The position numbers were made by a program, and so were the translations under genes. Below, piece by piece: positions 23,865-35,700 of a stretch of DNA of 64,000 bases. Below the pieces are notes generated by a model. That model worked only from the letters and a program-made list of their open reading frames with translations. It searched no databases and was not told where the DNA came from. The stretch covers positions 1 through 64,000 of the forward strand of contig NJPS01000045.1 of assembly GCA_002946415.1 (NCBI GenBank), in the 5' to 3' direction. Numbering within the stretch: the stretch's first letter is position 1; each line of letters opens with the position of its first letter. Source of the DNA: Rutstroemia sp. NJR-2017a BVV2 (lineage: Eukaryota > Ascomycota > Leotiomycetes > Helotiales > Rutstroemiaceae).

Positions 23865-25270
23865 AGTTTCTAAAATAATTGAAAATTATCTAATTTTCAA
23901 AGAAATTTAAACTAAATCGAAAATTAATAATTAATTTCAAAACTATTTAATATTTATTTAAAAAAAATTAATTAGAATAATCTAAATAAAATAAATTAGA
24001 TATTTAATATATTTATTAATTTATTTTTAATATTTGGAATTAATTATTTCTTATAAATTTCTATTTTAAATTACTATTTTTTATTTGATTGAAATTAATA
24101 AATTATTTACAAAGTTAGAAGTTGAAAATTATAAAAATTTATTTATTTTACTAAATTCAAATTAATATTTAATTTATATTAATAAATCAGAATTAATAAA
24201 TCAAAAAGAAATTAAAATTAATTTAAAGTTTTTTAATTTTAATTGGAAAATAATTTAGAAATCTAATTAAAATATTAAAACTAATTAATTAAATTATAAT
24301 AACGAATTAGTTAAAATAATTAAAAGAATTAAATCAATAAATAAAATAATTTAAAAAAATTAAAATTTCATTATTTTCTTAGATAATTAAATTCCTTTAC
24401 AAAGATTAAAATTATTTAATAATAAATCTAGATAAAATCAAATAATATCAATTTACAAAACTAATTAAGAAATAGTTGAAAAAGAAATTAAAATTAATTT
24501 AATTTAAATTCCAAATTATTTCGAATTATTAGATAATAACAAAGTAAATTTATTAATTAAATTAAAAATAAAAATAAATCTTATAATTAATATAATTAGT
24601 TTTAGCTTTTTGAGAATTCAAATTATATAAATTAAAAATTAAGAATAATTTTAATTTCTTTTTAAAATTCTAAAACTAATTTATTTAACTTAATTAATTA
24701 TTTAAAAAATTTTCAATTTTTTTCTCGAAATCAAATCTAAATTCCAAAATCGATTAAAAAAGTTATAATTAATATATTCTATTAATTGAAAGTTAGATAT
24801 AGTTATTTAAAATTATATTTATATTTATAAAATTAAAGAAACTTCTAAATATCTACTTTTAAATTTTTTTTTAATCTAATTTGAATTAAAAAATATATTA
24901 ATTATAAATTATTTATTAATTTTTTTTTTTTTTTTATTTCAAAATCAAAGTTAATATTATTTATTTAAATAAGATAAATATTTATATCTAAAAATATTAT
25001 TTAATTTATAAATCAGAAGATAATTAAATTGAATTATTAAATTGAATTTATTTTATTTTTATTTTTATTAAATTACTACTTTCTTTTTATTTTATTTTTA
25101 TTATTTAGAATTAGTTTTTTATTATCTTTTGATATTATTTAATTTAAAAATATATTGAAAATATTATTATTATTTAGCTATTAATAACTAATTATTAGTT
25201 AACTTATTATAATTTTAAATTTAAAAAAATTATTAAAATAATAAATCAATTAATTAGTTAATTAATTAAT
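23865..25270 (+). mobile_element. LINE copy J: end of RT, RNase H and 3' UTR, extreme decay
   Basis: This plus-strand 5'-truncated copy begins near the end of the reverse-transcriptase region, continues through RNase H (about 24,080-24,600) and the terminal region, and ends with the 3' UTR and a degenerate ATCA tail at about 25243-25270. Nearly every C and G that remains in the other copies has become T or A here, so it is probably the oldest copy. No open frame of useful length remains. Confidence 0.65.
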
Positions 25271-26300
25271 CTTTATAAAATTATAAAAATTTCGAAAAAT
25301 ATATAATAATAATCTAAATCGAAATTTATTCAAATCAAATAAATTAAATTATATATAGAATTAGATAAATTATATAAATAAATCGATATTATTTATAATT
25401 AAAAATATTTATTTGATATCTATATTAATATAATTTCAATAAAATCAAGTTATAAATAAATTAAATAAATAAAATTCGATATTAATATTAATATCTTATA
25501 TTTATTATTCTAATATCTAATATATTAAAAATATATATTATAGATTATTAATATTATTTTATAATAATAATTTGAAAAGTTATAGAAAATTATTTTAATT
25601 AAAGAAAATAATAATAATAATAAAATAATAATAAAAGATTATTAAATATAATATATTAGAAGAAATTTTGTTATTTAGTTTAGTAAATATAATTTTAAAA
25701 TTATAATTAAATTATATATAGATAGTATTAATTATTTATTTAAAGAAAGAAAAAATTAAAAGTTCAAATATTTATATAATAGAAATATATATATAAAATA
25801 TAATAAAGCTATAATAAAGCTAACTTAAAAAAAAGATAATATTAAAAATATAAAAAGAAAATTCGAGAATCCAAATATTAATTATCTATATAAAAGAGAT
25901 AATAAAGATTAATTAAATAAGAAATAAGATTTCTATTTTAAAAGATTTTAATATAAGAAATAATAAAAAGAAAAGAAAATCGATAATAATTAATTTATCT
26001 TTAACTAAAATTTTATATTTAAATTTTAATAATATTATTATTATATTATAATATTCTTATACTTCTTTATTAATAAATTTTAATAATAGATTTTAGAAAT
26101 AATATAAATCGATTTAAAATAAACTAGAATAATCTGAATATATTATATATCAACTTATAAAAATAGATCTATATTTTTTGAACTAGGAACTTCTTCTTTA
26201 TTACTCTTTATATATATTATAATTAATTTACTCTCTAGATTATAGATCTCTCTTCTATATTCTTTAATAACTTCTCGAAAGATATACTTGGATTTCTAAC
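25271..26300. other. AT-rich spacer between LINE cluster and HET gene
   Basis: No gene, LINE homology or known RNA is recognisable. The sequence is almost entirely A and T with short poly-A/T and ATAT runs and looks like very old RIP-degraded repeat DNA. Composition changes to normal coding levels within about 50 bp of the HET gene stop codon. Confidence 0.6.
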
Positions 26301-26314
26301 TAAGAACCAACCTC

Positions 26315-28372
26315 TCAAATCAAATGAAAGCTTTGCTCAGTATATATCCCCTCCTCCCAGTCCCTAATCGCCTCGCCGCTCATAAGATTATAGATATAGC
26401 ACTCCCCGACGAACCTAAATTGCTCCCCATCCGGCCTCAGGATGAACGGCGTTGCTCCACCAAATAGAACACACAGAATGTCGCCCTGTTGCATGCTCTT
26501 TGGTCCCAGACCGAGAAAATATTTGTGCTTTGTAAAAAACATCCTCCGATTATATGCGGCATTCAGATGAAGACGGTACAGGTCAGCATCTCCTGGATCA
26601 TTTGCATTCTGCGGCTCGAGAACATGTTGGAGCTCCCCTTTCACTGCATCATGATCCTCGGAAATCTTAAGTAGTGCATCATGTGCCTGCCAAAGATAAG
26701 CCCAGAAGTTGGATAATGGCTCATGCTCCATCATCACGGTCTCTGTTAGACCCCAATTTGCGGTCAGCGTAACCATGAATGCTCGAGCGAGATCTAGGCG
26801 CCTGTTTTTTGTATATTCATAGGCCGACTTCCATGCGAAAAGAGCCTGGGATCCGGATGAGTTGAGATTGGATCGTGACATTGTCTCGCAAAGCGTACCT
26901 ACGATATCTATCGAGAGTCCCCTCAATGCAAGGACATCATCCGACGGTGATGCCGGCATATCTACCGGAAGATTGCCCGAGGCTTTGTTGGGTTTCTCTC
27001 TCATTGAATGCCAACCCCTGTGATGGTAGCCCATAACCAAATTCGATATTTGCTCCCACTGAGCATTCGCAGTGAAGTCCACAGACCAGGTTGGTAAAGC
27101 TTTACCCTCTGGGATGTAGCGAACGAGTGCGAAAATACTAAGGTTCGCCGAAGACTTGATGATGTATCGAGTCACGTCGCGGAACACGTCCCTGCAGGGT
27201 TTGTCATAGTTTGCTTGAAGTGCCTTTGGTATGTAGGTAGAATCCGATCCTTCTCCTGACAAACCAACGAGTGAGTAGACTTTGTCTCTTGGTTCTGACG
27301 CTTGGAATCCCATCGCCCTCATGAGAAGTGTGGCCATTTCCCACCGCCCGCCAATGTTCTTCAAGTCATTAAACAAATTCAGAGATCTTGTCGCAGTCCA
27401 AGCCTCTATATTATGAGAGATGGGCGTAATGCTGTAACACATAGATCGCATCCACGAACACGCGCCCAGAAGTTTCTCCCAGTCTAGCTTGTAAGAGCCA
27501 CATAGCATCTGGGGATGCATACTTGAAAGCACGGCTTCTTGGATCACCCATGTTCTTACGAACCATGGTCGCGAGAGCAACTCAACCAGAACTTTCCAGG
27601 AACGATCCCTTGCTGGTGGTAGATTCGTGGCCTCGAGCTCGCTTGGTGTATAAGGTTTGCGTTTCCGGCTGCCACTGACCAGATCTTGATCCTCTATATG
27701 AAGACGCCACATCTTTTCCAGTAAACTCGACGTAGTCTCGATACCCTTGATTTCAGGACCAAGCCAAATAGTTGTCCTTTCAGACTTTTGATAAATCTCT
27801 CTCATCATGTTGACTTGCGTCCCTTTTTCTTCTTTATTGGTCTGATCGATGCAAATTTGATCGATCCAGATCCATTCGACATTACCACGATCGAGAGCGA
27901 CCAAATGCAATAGAGCTTCTTCTAGTGTCGTCGTGATAAGGACTTCTTTTCCGTTACATCTCAGTGAGCTGTTACGAGTGGGATCACCCCAGCAGTAACT
28001 GAGTGTATGGTATTTCGGCAGGCGACCCTCAGGACTGAGCGGGAAAACTTGAAGGTCGCATTCGACCGTATTCAAAGGGCCGCGGGATTTGAATTTCAGT
28101 AGGCGTATTGATGCATCTGGAAGTCTCGAATAGACGTAGTCTTGCAGGACTGGCTTTTCCGGAGATCTAAGCTGTAAAGCTGATGCTTCTCCCTCTAGTG
28201 TGGGAGCACCTACTTGCATTGCTGGCTGTGTGAACAAAGGCCGAGCATCCATCTGATTTCGAGACAAAGTGTTTTCGATAGAAATGCGAAAATTAAGAAA
28301 CCACAGATGTGAAGGAAAGGGCATTTTATAATACCACGATTTGAGGCTAAAATGACTCCACTCGCCAGGCAC
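26315..28372 (-). CDS. HET-domain (heterokaryon incompatibility) protein
   Basis: This is a single-exon gene of up to 685 codons. The HET domain is clear: KYHTLSYCWGD (residues 120-130), then EWIWIDQICIDQ (166-177), and TIWLGPE after a QVNMMREIYQKSERT block. These three blocks define the family. A later RPWFVRTWVIQEA stretch and a C-terminal GDILCVLFGGATPFILRP segment are also usual in large fungal HET proteins. The family is linked to vegetative incompatibility and cell death after non-self recognition; a role for this gene is inferred only from the domain. Possible starts are 28372 or Met41 at 28252, which begins just before a normal-looking coding region. Its 3' side lies directly on the AT-rich repeat block. 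Confidence 0.88.
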   Translation of the reverse strand: MPGEWSHFSLKSWYYKMPFPSHLWFLNFRISIENTLSRNQMDARPLFTQPAMQVGAPTLEGEASALQLRSPEKPVLQDYVYSRLPDASIRLLKFKSRGPLNTVECDLQVFPLSPEGRLPKYHTLSYCWGDPTRNSSLRCNGKEVLITTTLEEALLHLVALDRGNVEWIWIDQICIDQTNKEEKGTQVNMMREIYQKSERTTIWLGPEIKGIETTSSLLEKMWRLHIEDQDLVSGSRKRKPYTPSELEATNLPPARDRSWKVLVELLSRPWFVRTWVIQEAVLSSMHPQMLCGSYKLDWEKLLGACSWMRSMCYSITPISHNIEAWTATRSLNLFNDLKNIGGRWEMATLLMRAMGFQASEPRDKVYSLVGLSGEGSDSTYIPKALQANYDKPCRDVFRDVTRYIIKSSANLSIFALVRYIPEGKALPTWSVDFTANAQWEQISNLVMGYHHRGWHSMREKPNKASGNLPVDMPASPSDDVLALRGLSIDIVGTLCETMSRSNLNSSGSQALFAWKSAYEYTKNRRLDLARAFMVTLTANWGLTETVMMEHEPLSNFWAYLWQAHDALLKISEDHDAVKGELQHVLEPQNANDPGDADLYRLHLNAAYNRRMFFTKHKYFLGLGPKSMQQGDILCVLFGGATPFILRPDGEQFRFVGECYIYNLMSGEAIRDWEEGIYTEQSFHLI

Positions 28373-29062
28373 TCACTACCTCTGAAACAAGAGAACCGCT
28401 CGCTATAACCAGAATCTCAACTAAGCTTTATAAGCGTGGCATATGTATATACAGTCCAGATGAAGGGGAATGCTGCACCTCCAAACCAGTAATCAGTGAT
28501 TGTCATTGATCGATGAACTCCCCGTTAGCAGTAATAATAGCAGTAAAAAGGAGACGTAAAATCCATACAGTCAAAAACTTACATAAAAACTTGACATAAA
28601 TCTTGACATCACATTCAAAGGCCGCTATGGGTTAGTATATTTCATGATGGCTATGGAAACAAGTATACTACTACAGGAGACATAACTCATACTTTCCGCA
28701 GGCCCTGTAATGAACACAACGTGAAGTTAATGTAGACTCGATGAGTATGCAATCACTACCACCGTTGACGATAGGTATCAAGGGAAGTAACAGGGCGAAC
28801 AGTTATCATAGCAGAGAGGGAATGTATATTGAGAATAATGCCTTTCTTCAAATAAAGACCGGTTGTATAGCTGAAGATCAAGATAGAAGAGATCCAGAAG
28901 AAACATGGCTCATATAAAGACGAGCTGATGTGATCAGGAGCAAAAGTAATTGACGCTATGACTGGATGGAACCGTTTCGGGTGTCGCTCATATGCTTTCT
29001 TCGATTTATTACACTTATGCGTTTGAGGTATAATGTACAACAGCATCTTTTAGTCCCTTGAT
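28373..29062. other. Intergenic region between HET gene and KGD2
   Basis: This is the upstream region of the HET gene and the downstream region of KGD2. Small frames are present (for example 28756-29046 on the minus strand), but none has recognisable motifs and that one would overlap the KGD2 3' UTR. No RNA gene was seen. Confidence 0.5.
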
Positions 29063-30516
29063 CTATAGGAGCATTCTGCGTGGATCTTCTATGTACTCCT
29101 TAACTTTGACGAGGAACGATACAGCTTCTCTTCCATCCAGCAGACGGTGGTCATAGGTCAAAGCCAAGTACATCATTGGTCGGATGACGATCTGACCATT
29201 GACAACGACCGGCTTTTCCTTAATAGCATGAAGACCCAGAACGGCAGTTTGGGGAAGATTAATGATTGGAGTACCCATCAATGAACCGAACACACCACCA
29301 TTGCTGATAGTGAAAGTACCGCCAGCCATGTCTTCAATTGTGAGTTTATTGTCACGAGCCTAGGAATAGTAAGCACAAGTCAGAACAATACCAGTTTTGG
29401 CCGTACCTTTTTGCCCAACTCAGCAATAGATTTCTCGATACCAACAAGATCCATGGTTTCGGTGTTTCGGACGACCGGAGTCACCAGACCCTTCTCGGTA
29501 GCTACTGCGACGCTGATGTCAACATACTCTCTGTAGACAATGGTATCACCTCCGTTGGGTCCCTCAATAGATGCATTAACCGCAGGGATATCTCGCATGG
29601 CAAGCACGCAAGCACGGGAGAAGGCACTCATGAACCCAAGCTTGACACCGGTCTTTTTGAGTACATCATCCTTGTAAAGCTTTCTGAATTCCATCAGTGA
29701 CGACATGTCCACCTCATTGAATGTCGTCAAGGATGCAGCCGTGTTTTGAGATTGCTTTAGACGTTCGGCAATGCGTAGGCGCATGCGGTTCATTTTGACC
29801 TGTGCAATGCGTCAATCGAAACCCATATGGCAAAGGTCGGGTACTTACGCGTCGTTCCTCACGGTTACCCAGAGCAGGACCAGAGCTGCTAGATGACTCC
29901 TTACTTTTGGATTCAGACGGCTTTGGTTTTGGGGTCTCCTTTGGCTCTGATTTCTTTTCTTGCGGAGGAGGTGGAGGTGGACTCGATTCCTCCTTAGGTT
30001 TCGATTCTTCCTTTTTCGATGGCTCAGGATCCGACGACGTTGGCTGCTCCTTTGGAGCTGGTTCCTTGGCCTCTGAAGACGCTTCTTCCTTTCCACCACC
30101 CGATGGAGCACCTCCAAGTTCGAGACGAACCAAATCTTGTCCTACTGTGACAGTATCATCCTCGTTTGCCAGATACTCCTTTATGGTACCAGCTTCGGGT
30201 GCGTTGACAGCTACATCGATCTACAAGCTCCATTGTTAGCTCGGATCGATTATCTCACTTCCAGCGCAGGTAAACGCACTTTGTCCGTCTCGATTGTAGC
30301 GATTTCCTCATCTTGCTCAACGTAATCACCAATTTGCTTCGACCACTGTTTTAATGTGCCCTCAGAGATCGACTCTGCCATCTGTGGCACTTTGACAACC
30401 GTGTCGGCATAGTTGCGAAATTGCTGGATGACCGGGAATGGGTACCTCAATTGCGGTGCTGCCGCACGTTGAGCCCGCACAAATCGGGAGGCTACCAAGA
30501 CCCTCCTTGTGAGCAT
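29063..30516 (-). CDS. KGD2: 2-oxoglutarate dehydrogenase E2, dihydrolipoyl succinyltransferase
   Basis: Four exons, 30516-30280, 30220-29849, 29799-29407 and 29359-29063, give 432 residues, with all introns GT-AG and 47-59 bp. The product is the succinyl-transferring core of the mitochondrial 2-oxoglutarate dehydrogenase complex. The first about 35 residues are Arg-rich, as expected of a mitochondrial presequence. The lipoyl domain follows (about 40-115), with the lipoylated Lys79 in ETDK, split from IDVAV by intron 1. A long Pro/Ser/Lys/Glu-rich linker lies at about 120-190. The catalytic domain ends with [11 protein letters not shown] (His405, Asp409), the acyltransferase active site. There is no obvious peripheral subunit-binding domain, which is typical of succinyltransferase E2s. 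It is divergent from the NDUFB9 gene. The start was chosen at the Met that begins the basic presequence. Confidence 0.95.
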
Positions 30517-30950
30517 TTCGATAAAGGCCGCAAGTACGAACAAAAAGGAAAAATAGGAGCGGAATCCAGAGCAGGAAGGGAGAGGATGGAGAGGGTTGCA
30601 AGACAGAATAGAAATAGATCCTAAAGTTGGAGATCAACAATCGGATAAATAAGATTACCTAGGTTTTGCGTATGATGTCTTTTCCGGGTTCGCGAATTTT
30701 TAAAGCGATGACAAGACCCGCTATCCGCATTCTTCCCGAATTTGGTCAACCTCCACTCCACTAGTTATTCTGTCTACGACCACATCACCACCAACCACAT
30801 CGCAGGTATTCTAGAGGAATATCAGGTATCATCGCGATCCGATTAGCAACTCCTAGGCGTACTTAAGACAGTACGAGGGATTGAGCATAAACAAGAGAAG
30901 GTTGGACGCTGCCCACACATTCAGCTTGCGTTCTGAAGAGCTCCGGCGCA
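30517..30950. promoter_or_regulatory. Divergent promoter region of KGD2 and NDUFB9
   Basis: 434 bp separate the two start codons, so the upstream regions must overlap. No clear TATA box or repeated operator stands out. Both products act in mitochondrial respiration, so shared control is plausible but not shown. Confidence 0.5.
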
Positions 30951-31469
30951 ATGTCTACCAAGCAGGTTGTATCGTGAGTATTGCAGCTGATAACCACTTA
31001 TCAATGCTAATATGCCTATGTCCAGGTCCCTCTATCGACGAGCTCTTAAGCTTTCTCTCGACTGGTGTGTCAATCGAAATCTGTGGAGGGGACAGGCCTT
31101 GTATATTCGATCACTGTTTGAGGCGAACAAACACATCAACGATCCGAGACAACAACGAGCAAGTTCCTTGGTCCATATTTCAAAGAGGGGATACTAACAC
31201 AGGAATCTGCAGGCGTTATACAAAGAGACAGAGGATTTACTTATGAAGTGGAAGCACCCTGATCCATACCGTCCACCAACTGCGCCTGGAGGTAAGACCT
31301 CGCATCATTTTACAAATATACCATTGTCACATCCTGACTTCTTTAATAGGATCTAAGTACGAGCGAAACCTCCCTTCACCCATTCTGGACCGTAAGTCAA
31401 ACTATGCAACCACCCTAGACATACAATTGACTTACAACCTCATCAGCCCCACCACACATGGATTTGTAG
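30951..31469 (+). CDS. Mitochondrial complex I LYR subunit B22 (NDUFB9 orthologue)
   Basis: Five exons, 30951-30973, 31026-31158, 31213-31291, 31350-31391 and 31447-31469, give about 99 residues. The protein starts MSTKQVV and the second exon supplies SLYRRALKLSLDW, the LYR motif of the Complex1_LYR family, then NLWRGQALYIRSLFEANK. Later exons give LMKWKHPDPYRPPTAPGG and KYERNLPSP, characteristic of the B22/NDUFB9 subunit in the membrane arm of complex I. LYR subunits bind acyl carrier protein (family knowledge). Intron 2 (31159-31212) starts with GC (GCAAGT) and has a perfect fungal branch point TACTAAC at about 31192-31198. The other introns are GT-AG. The small exons are easily missed by automatic prediction. 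Confidence 0.88.
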
Positions 31470-32543
<1,074 letters not shown>

Positions 32544-32754
32544 CTTGATGGATTTGTTTTTTGGGGGGTGTGTGGAGAGGTGAGTGGATTGAGATGAAGT
32601 TGAGTGAGTTAATGAGCTGAAGTGGTTGATGTTGTGTTGTGGATGGTTGTTAAAATGGTTTCGCGGACGAACAATTGATTATATGCACGGAACTTCGCGT
32701 CAATCACTCGATTGCGCTAAGTCCTCTTTCGGCTCACCCAACTCTGGATTTTCG

Positions 32755-32767
32755 AGCCAATCAGAAA
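32755..32767 (-). promoter_or_regulatory. CCAAT-type element upstream of H2A, shared with H2B
   Basis: In the direction of H2A transcription the sequence reads TTTCTGATTGGCT, 212-224 bp before the start codon. The identical 13-mer in the same orientation relative to its gene lies upstream of H2B at 37330-37342. The ATTGG core is the complement of the CCAAT box bound by the HAP/NF-Y complex; binding here is inferred. Confidence 0.65.
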
Positions 32768-35700
32768 TAAAATTGTAATAATAAGCTATGCCAAAAATAC
32801 TTGGATAATAAGCAGAATCAACAAATTCCAACGGATAGCTTTCTTTCTTACTTCTTACTGCACACTGAACCGCACTGTACTGTCCTTCTGTCGCGGAGAA
32901 CGTTCAGTACACTGGTATTGTATCTCATTTCTCAATTGCTACTTCTGGGACTCAACTAATTCTTCCCCCAAGGTTCAAGCCTTCAAACATGCAAGATGCA
33001 CACTGCGAAGTTCGAAACACCATTACACAGTCTCAATAGTGTTCTGTACTTGCACCTGTTGTGCACACACAAGTATTAATGCTCTGTAAATCTTGTACGT
33101 GAGAGACTTGTAAACCATCGACCAGCCTGCATTCCCGCAAAACGATTCCTGCCCAAACAACACCTGAGGCAAATAACGCATAATTAGTCAGCGAGCTACA
33201 AACCATTGAGGCTGGCTCTGGCACCTTGTATCTGCAACAGTTACCTTCTGAATAACAATTTCTTGTTTATATGTTCCCGAATCGAGCCCTATACTTAATG
33301 TCGATCTGGTATATTGTCAGTTTTGTAAATCTAGGATAGGAAACAAGGGCAAAGGCTCAGAAAGGCCCAGTATATGTTATCCTTCATCCATCTCAAAGAG
33401 CTGCAACTATATGCAGTTAATCATCGCGATGTGTTCCTCAGGGAACGCAGGACGTAACTCCGTAAGGCTCTTCAACAAGGACCCTCCAATCCCCCTGATG
33501 AGTCGAAGAAAAATTGCTTATGCAATTCCTTACCCGAGCTTTGAGCACCTCCACCCCGCCACCCTCGGCATTTACACCCGGTTGTAGTGTTATTCTCTCT
33601 ATTTGATTCCACGGCATGCTCCTGAACATGAATATCCTCTCGGTGCAAAGGTGGTTCTTTGCGGTAGATTCATTTGTGCCCCAGGCCGATCGAAGAGCTT
33701 CCACTATACGGCAAATGCCATTCAGATGCATATTGTTGTATGGAACTTATGGAAAGTCCGCAACTAATTGATAGCTCGGGAAAAGTTAAAGTCAGGAACC
33801 ATAGGTACATCTTGAGTGTTTATGTTCTGGGTTCGTATGTAGCGTTGCACTTGTTGGAATGACAAGAGGAAACTTCATATGCCTTAGCCTGTTGACGAGG
33901 TGAACTCCTCTCCCCTCTCTGTATGGTGTGTGTTGATGGGCGCTGGATTCAATTCATCGAAGTTAAGAGTACGCCAGGATACCGTGGAGAGCGGAATCGA
34001 CTCATAGTAGTGCCATGGTTGGTTTGTGAAGGAGCAACCGCTTCGACAGTGTCTCCTGCAGAGCTACGGAGTGTGCTCGACGCTCGTAGCTTTGGGCCCT
34101 GCCAGTACTGTGCTAGTCGAGGACGAGTCCCCTGAAGTATCAGCATCAGTCAAACTCTCATTGTAACACTTCTTGTTTCATTCTCCTATCGCATGCGGCA
34201 GGGTCTAAACCTCAAGAATTTCGCTTTCTGATCCATCGGTAGGGCATTCTTAGTTATTTTGGCTCGAATGAACAGTAAAAGTTCGCGTAACTACTTCTCG
34301 AAGATGAGATCGCTAGTCTCGAGATTGAGAGTCCACCTGCGGACTCTCTATCCCCTCGTATGGTGGAAGAGGAATAATAACAAAGCTTCACGTACCAAGT
34401 GTCATGATCTTGTTGGCGACGTTCATTGTGGCCGAATGGTCATGGTTGTTCTCAAGCTACTTGTCCTATGTGGATTCATATTGCAGTAGGAGTCATGCAT
34501 TAATGTTCTTCATCTTCGTTTCTATTTACCTTCTGGAGCTCGTGTATTCAATGACGTCTTCTCCAGCACGTCTGTATGTTTTCTTCGGCTTCCTTGACTG
34601 TTTCGGCTTCGTTCATCACTACACCATCAGCAAACTCCTGATATGCTAGGAGCTGTTAGGAGGTCAACCTCATATAATATCTCATCTCCCTCAAAACCCT
34701 AGCTAGTATCAATGAGTAAATACAAAGCATTTCCAGAAGGCTCCAGGTATACTCTGCCATGCAACATCGTATTGCGGTTGAATTTACACATCCTAAGCCC
34801 AGAGATAACCTCAAAGGCGGCAGACTCAGAGAATACAGTTACTGTGCTTTTACGGTGGTTGAGTAATAGTCAATGCCCTACAGGATAGAATCACTATACT
34901 ACATGAGAGCTTCACTCTTGTACCACATTGTCTATATGGATTATTTTAGATAATAGGCAACTAATATAAAAGAGAGGCCTTTATAGATGATCTTTCTCTT
35001 CCAGCTAGAAAGAATCTCCCTGGGTCTATGGTGACTGATATAGGTGCCACTATTCGGAGAATCGATCCTGAACCAATGGCAGCTGGTGTCGGTATCGGTA
35101 TTTTACCTCGAAAGTTTGTTTATGGATTGGGTTGCATGTCACTCTCAGTAGCTTTTCTTTTTAAGCCGGAGGAGGAAACAAGAAGGGTGAAAGGAGGTTG
35201 TAACTTATTGCCCACTAAGTTCGCTGACATCCCTCATCACTCACAGCAGTACAAATGTTCCTCTTCTTCACTAGAACGCTCTCATACAATGTGTATACAC
35301 TATTTTGGAATATGAAATTCAGGAACGTTAAGACCTCTCACTTTCTCTGTCACAAGTCAAGTAAGTAATAACTAGTGATGTTAAAGATTGACATACCATT
35401 GATCTACCATTCCGGTCCTACATAGATAACGCATTACTGATATGAGGTGAACTCTCATGAAATCAAAAGCTTCGTCTAGCAGGCAATTTATAAGCCCTAC
35501 TCTATGAGAATATGATGTCGATAAGCCGTCAACTCAATGCGAGATCACAGCAACTGATTCCGTATTGACATACCCTGATAAAACTCGGGCAGACCTAAAT
35601 ATTCTAGAGGGGAGCAGTGCGGAGATTACTCGACAAATGTCATAGCGGCACCATACCTCGAGCCTATTGAACTACTTGCCCTTATATCGTGTTCTGTGTT

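Noticed and set aside
29802..30239. 145-codon plus-strand frame
   Set aside because: Antisense to the KGD2 linker; the Gly/Ser/Asp composition mirrors the Pro/Ser/Glu linker.
35028..35315. 95-codon plus-strand frame in the H2A-H2B gap
   Set aside because: No family motif and no clear promoter or intron context.
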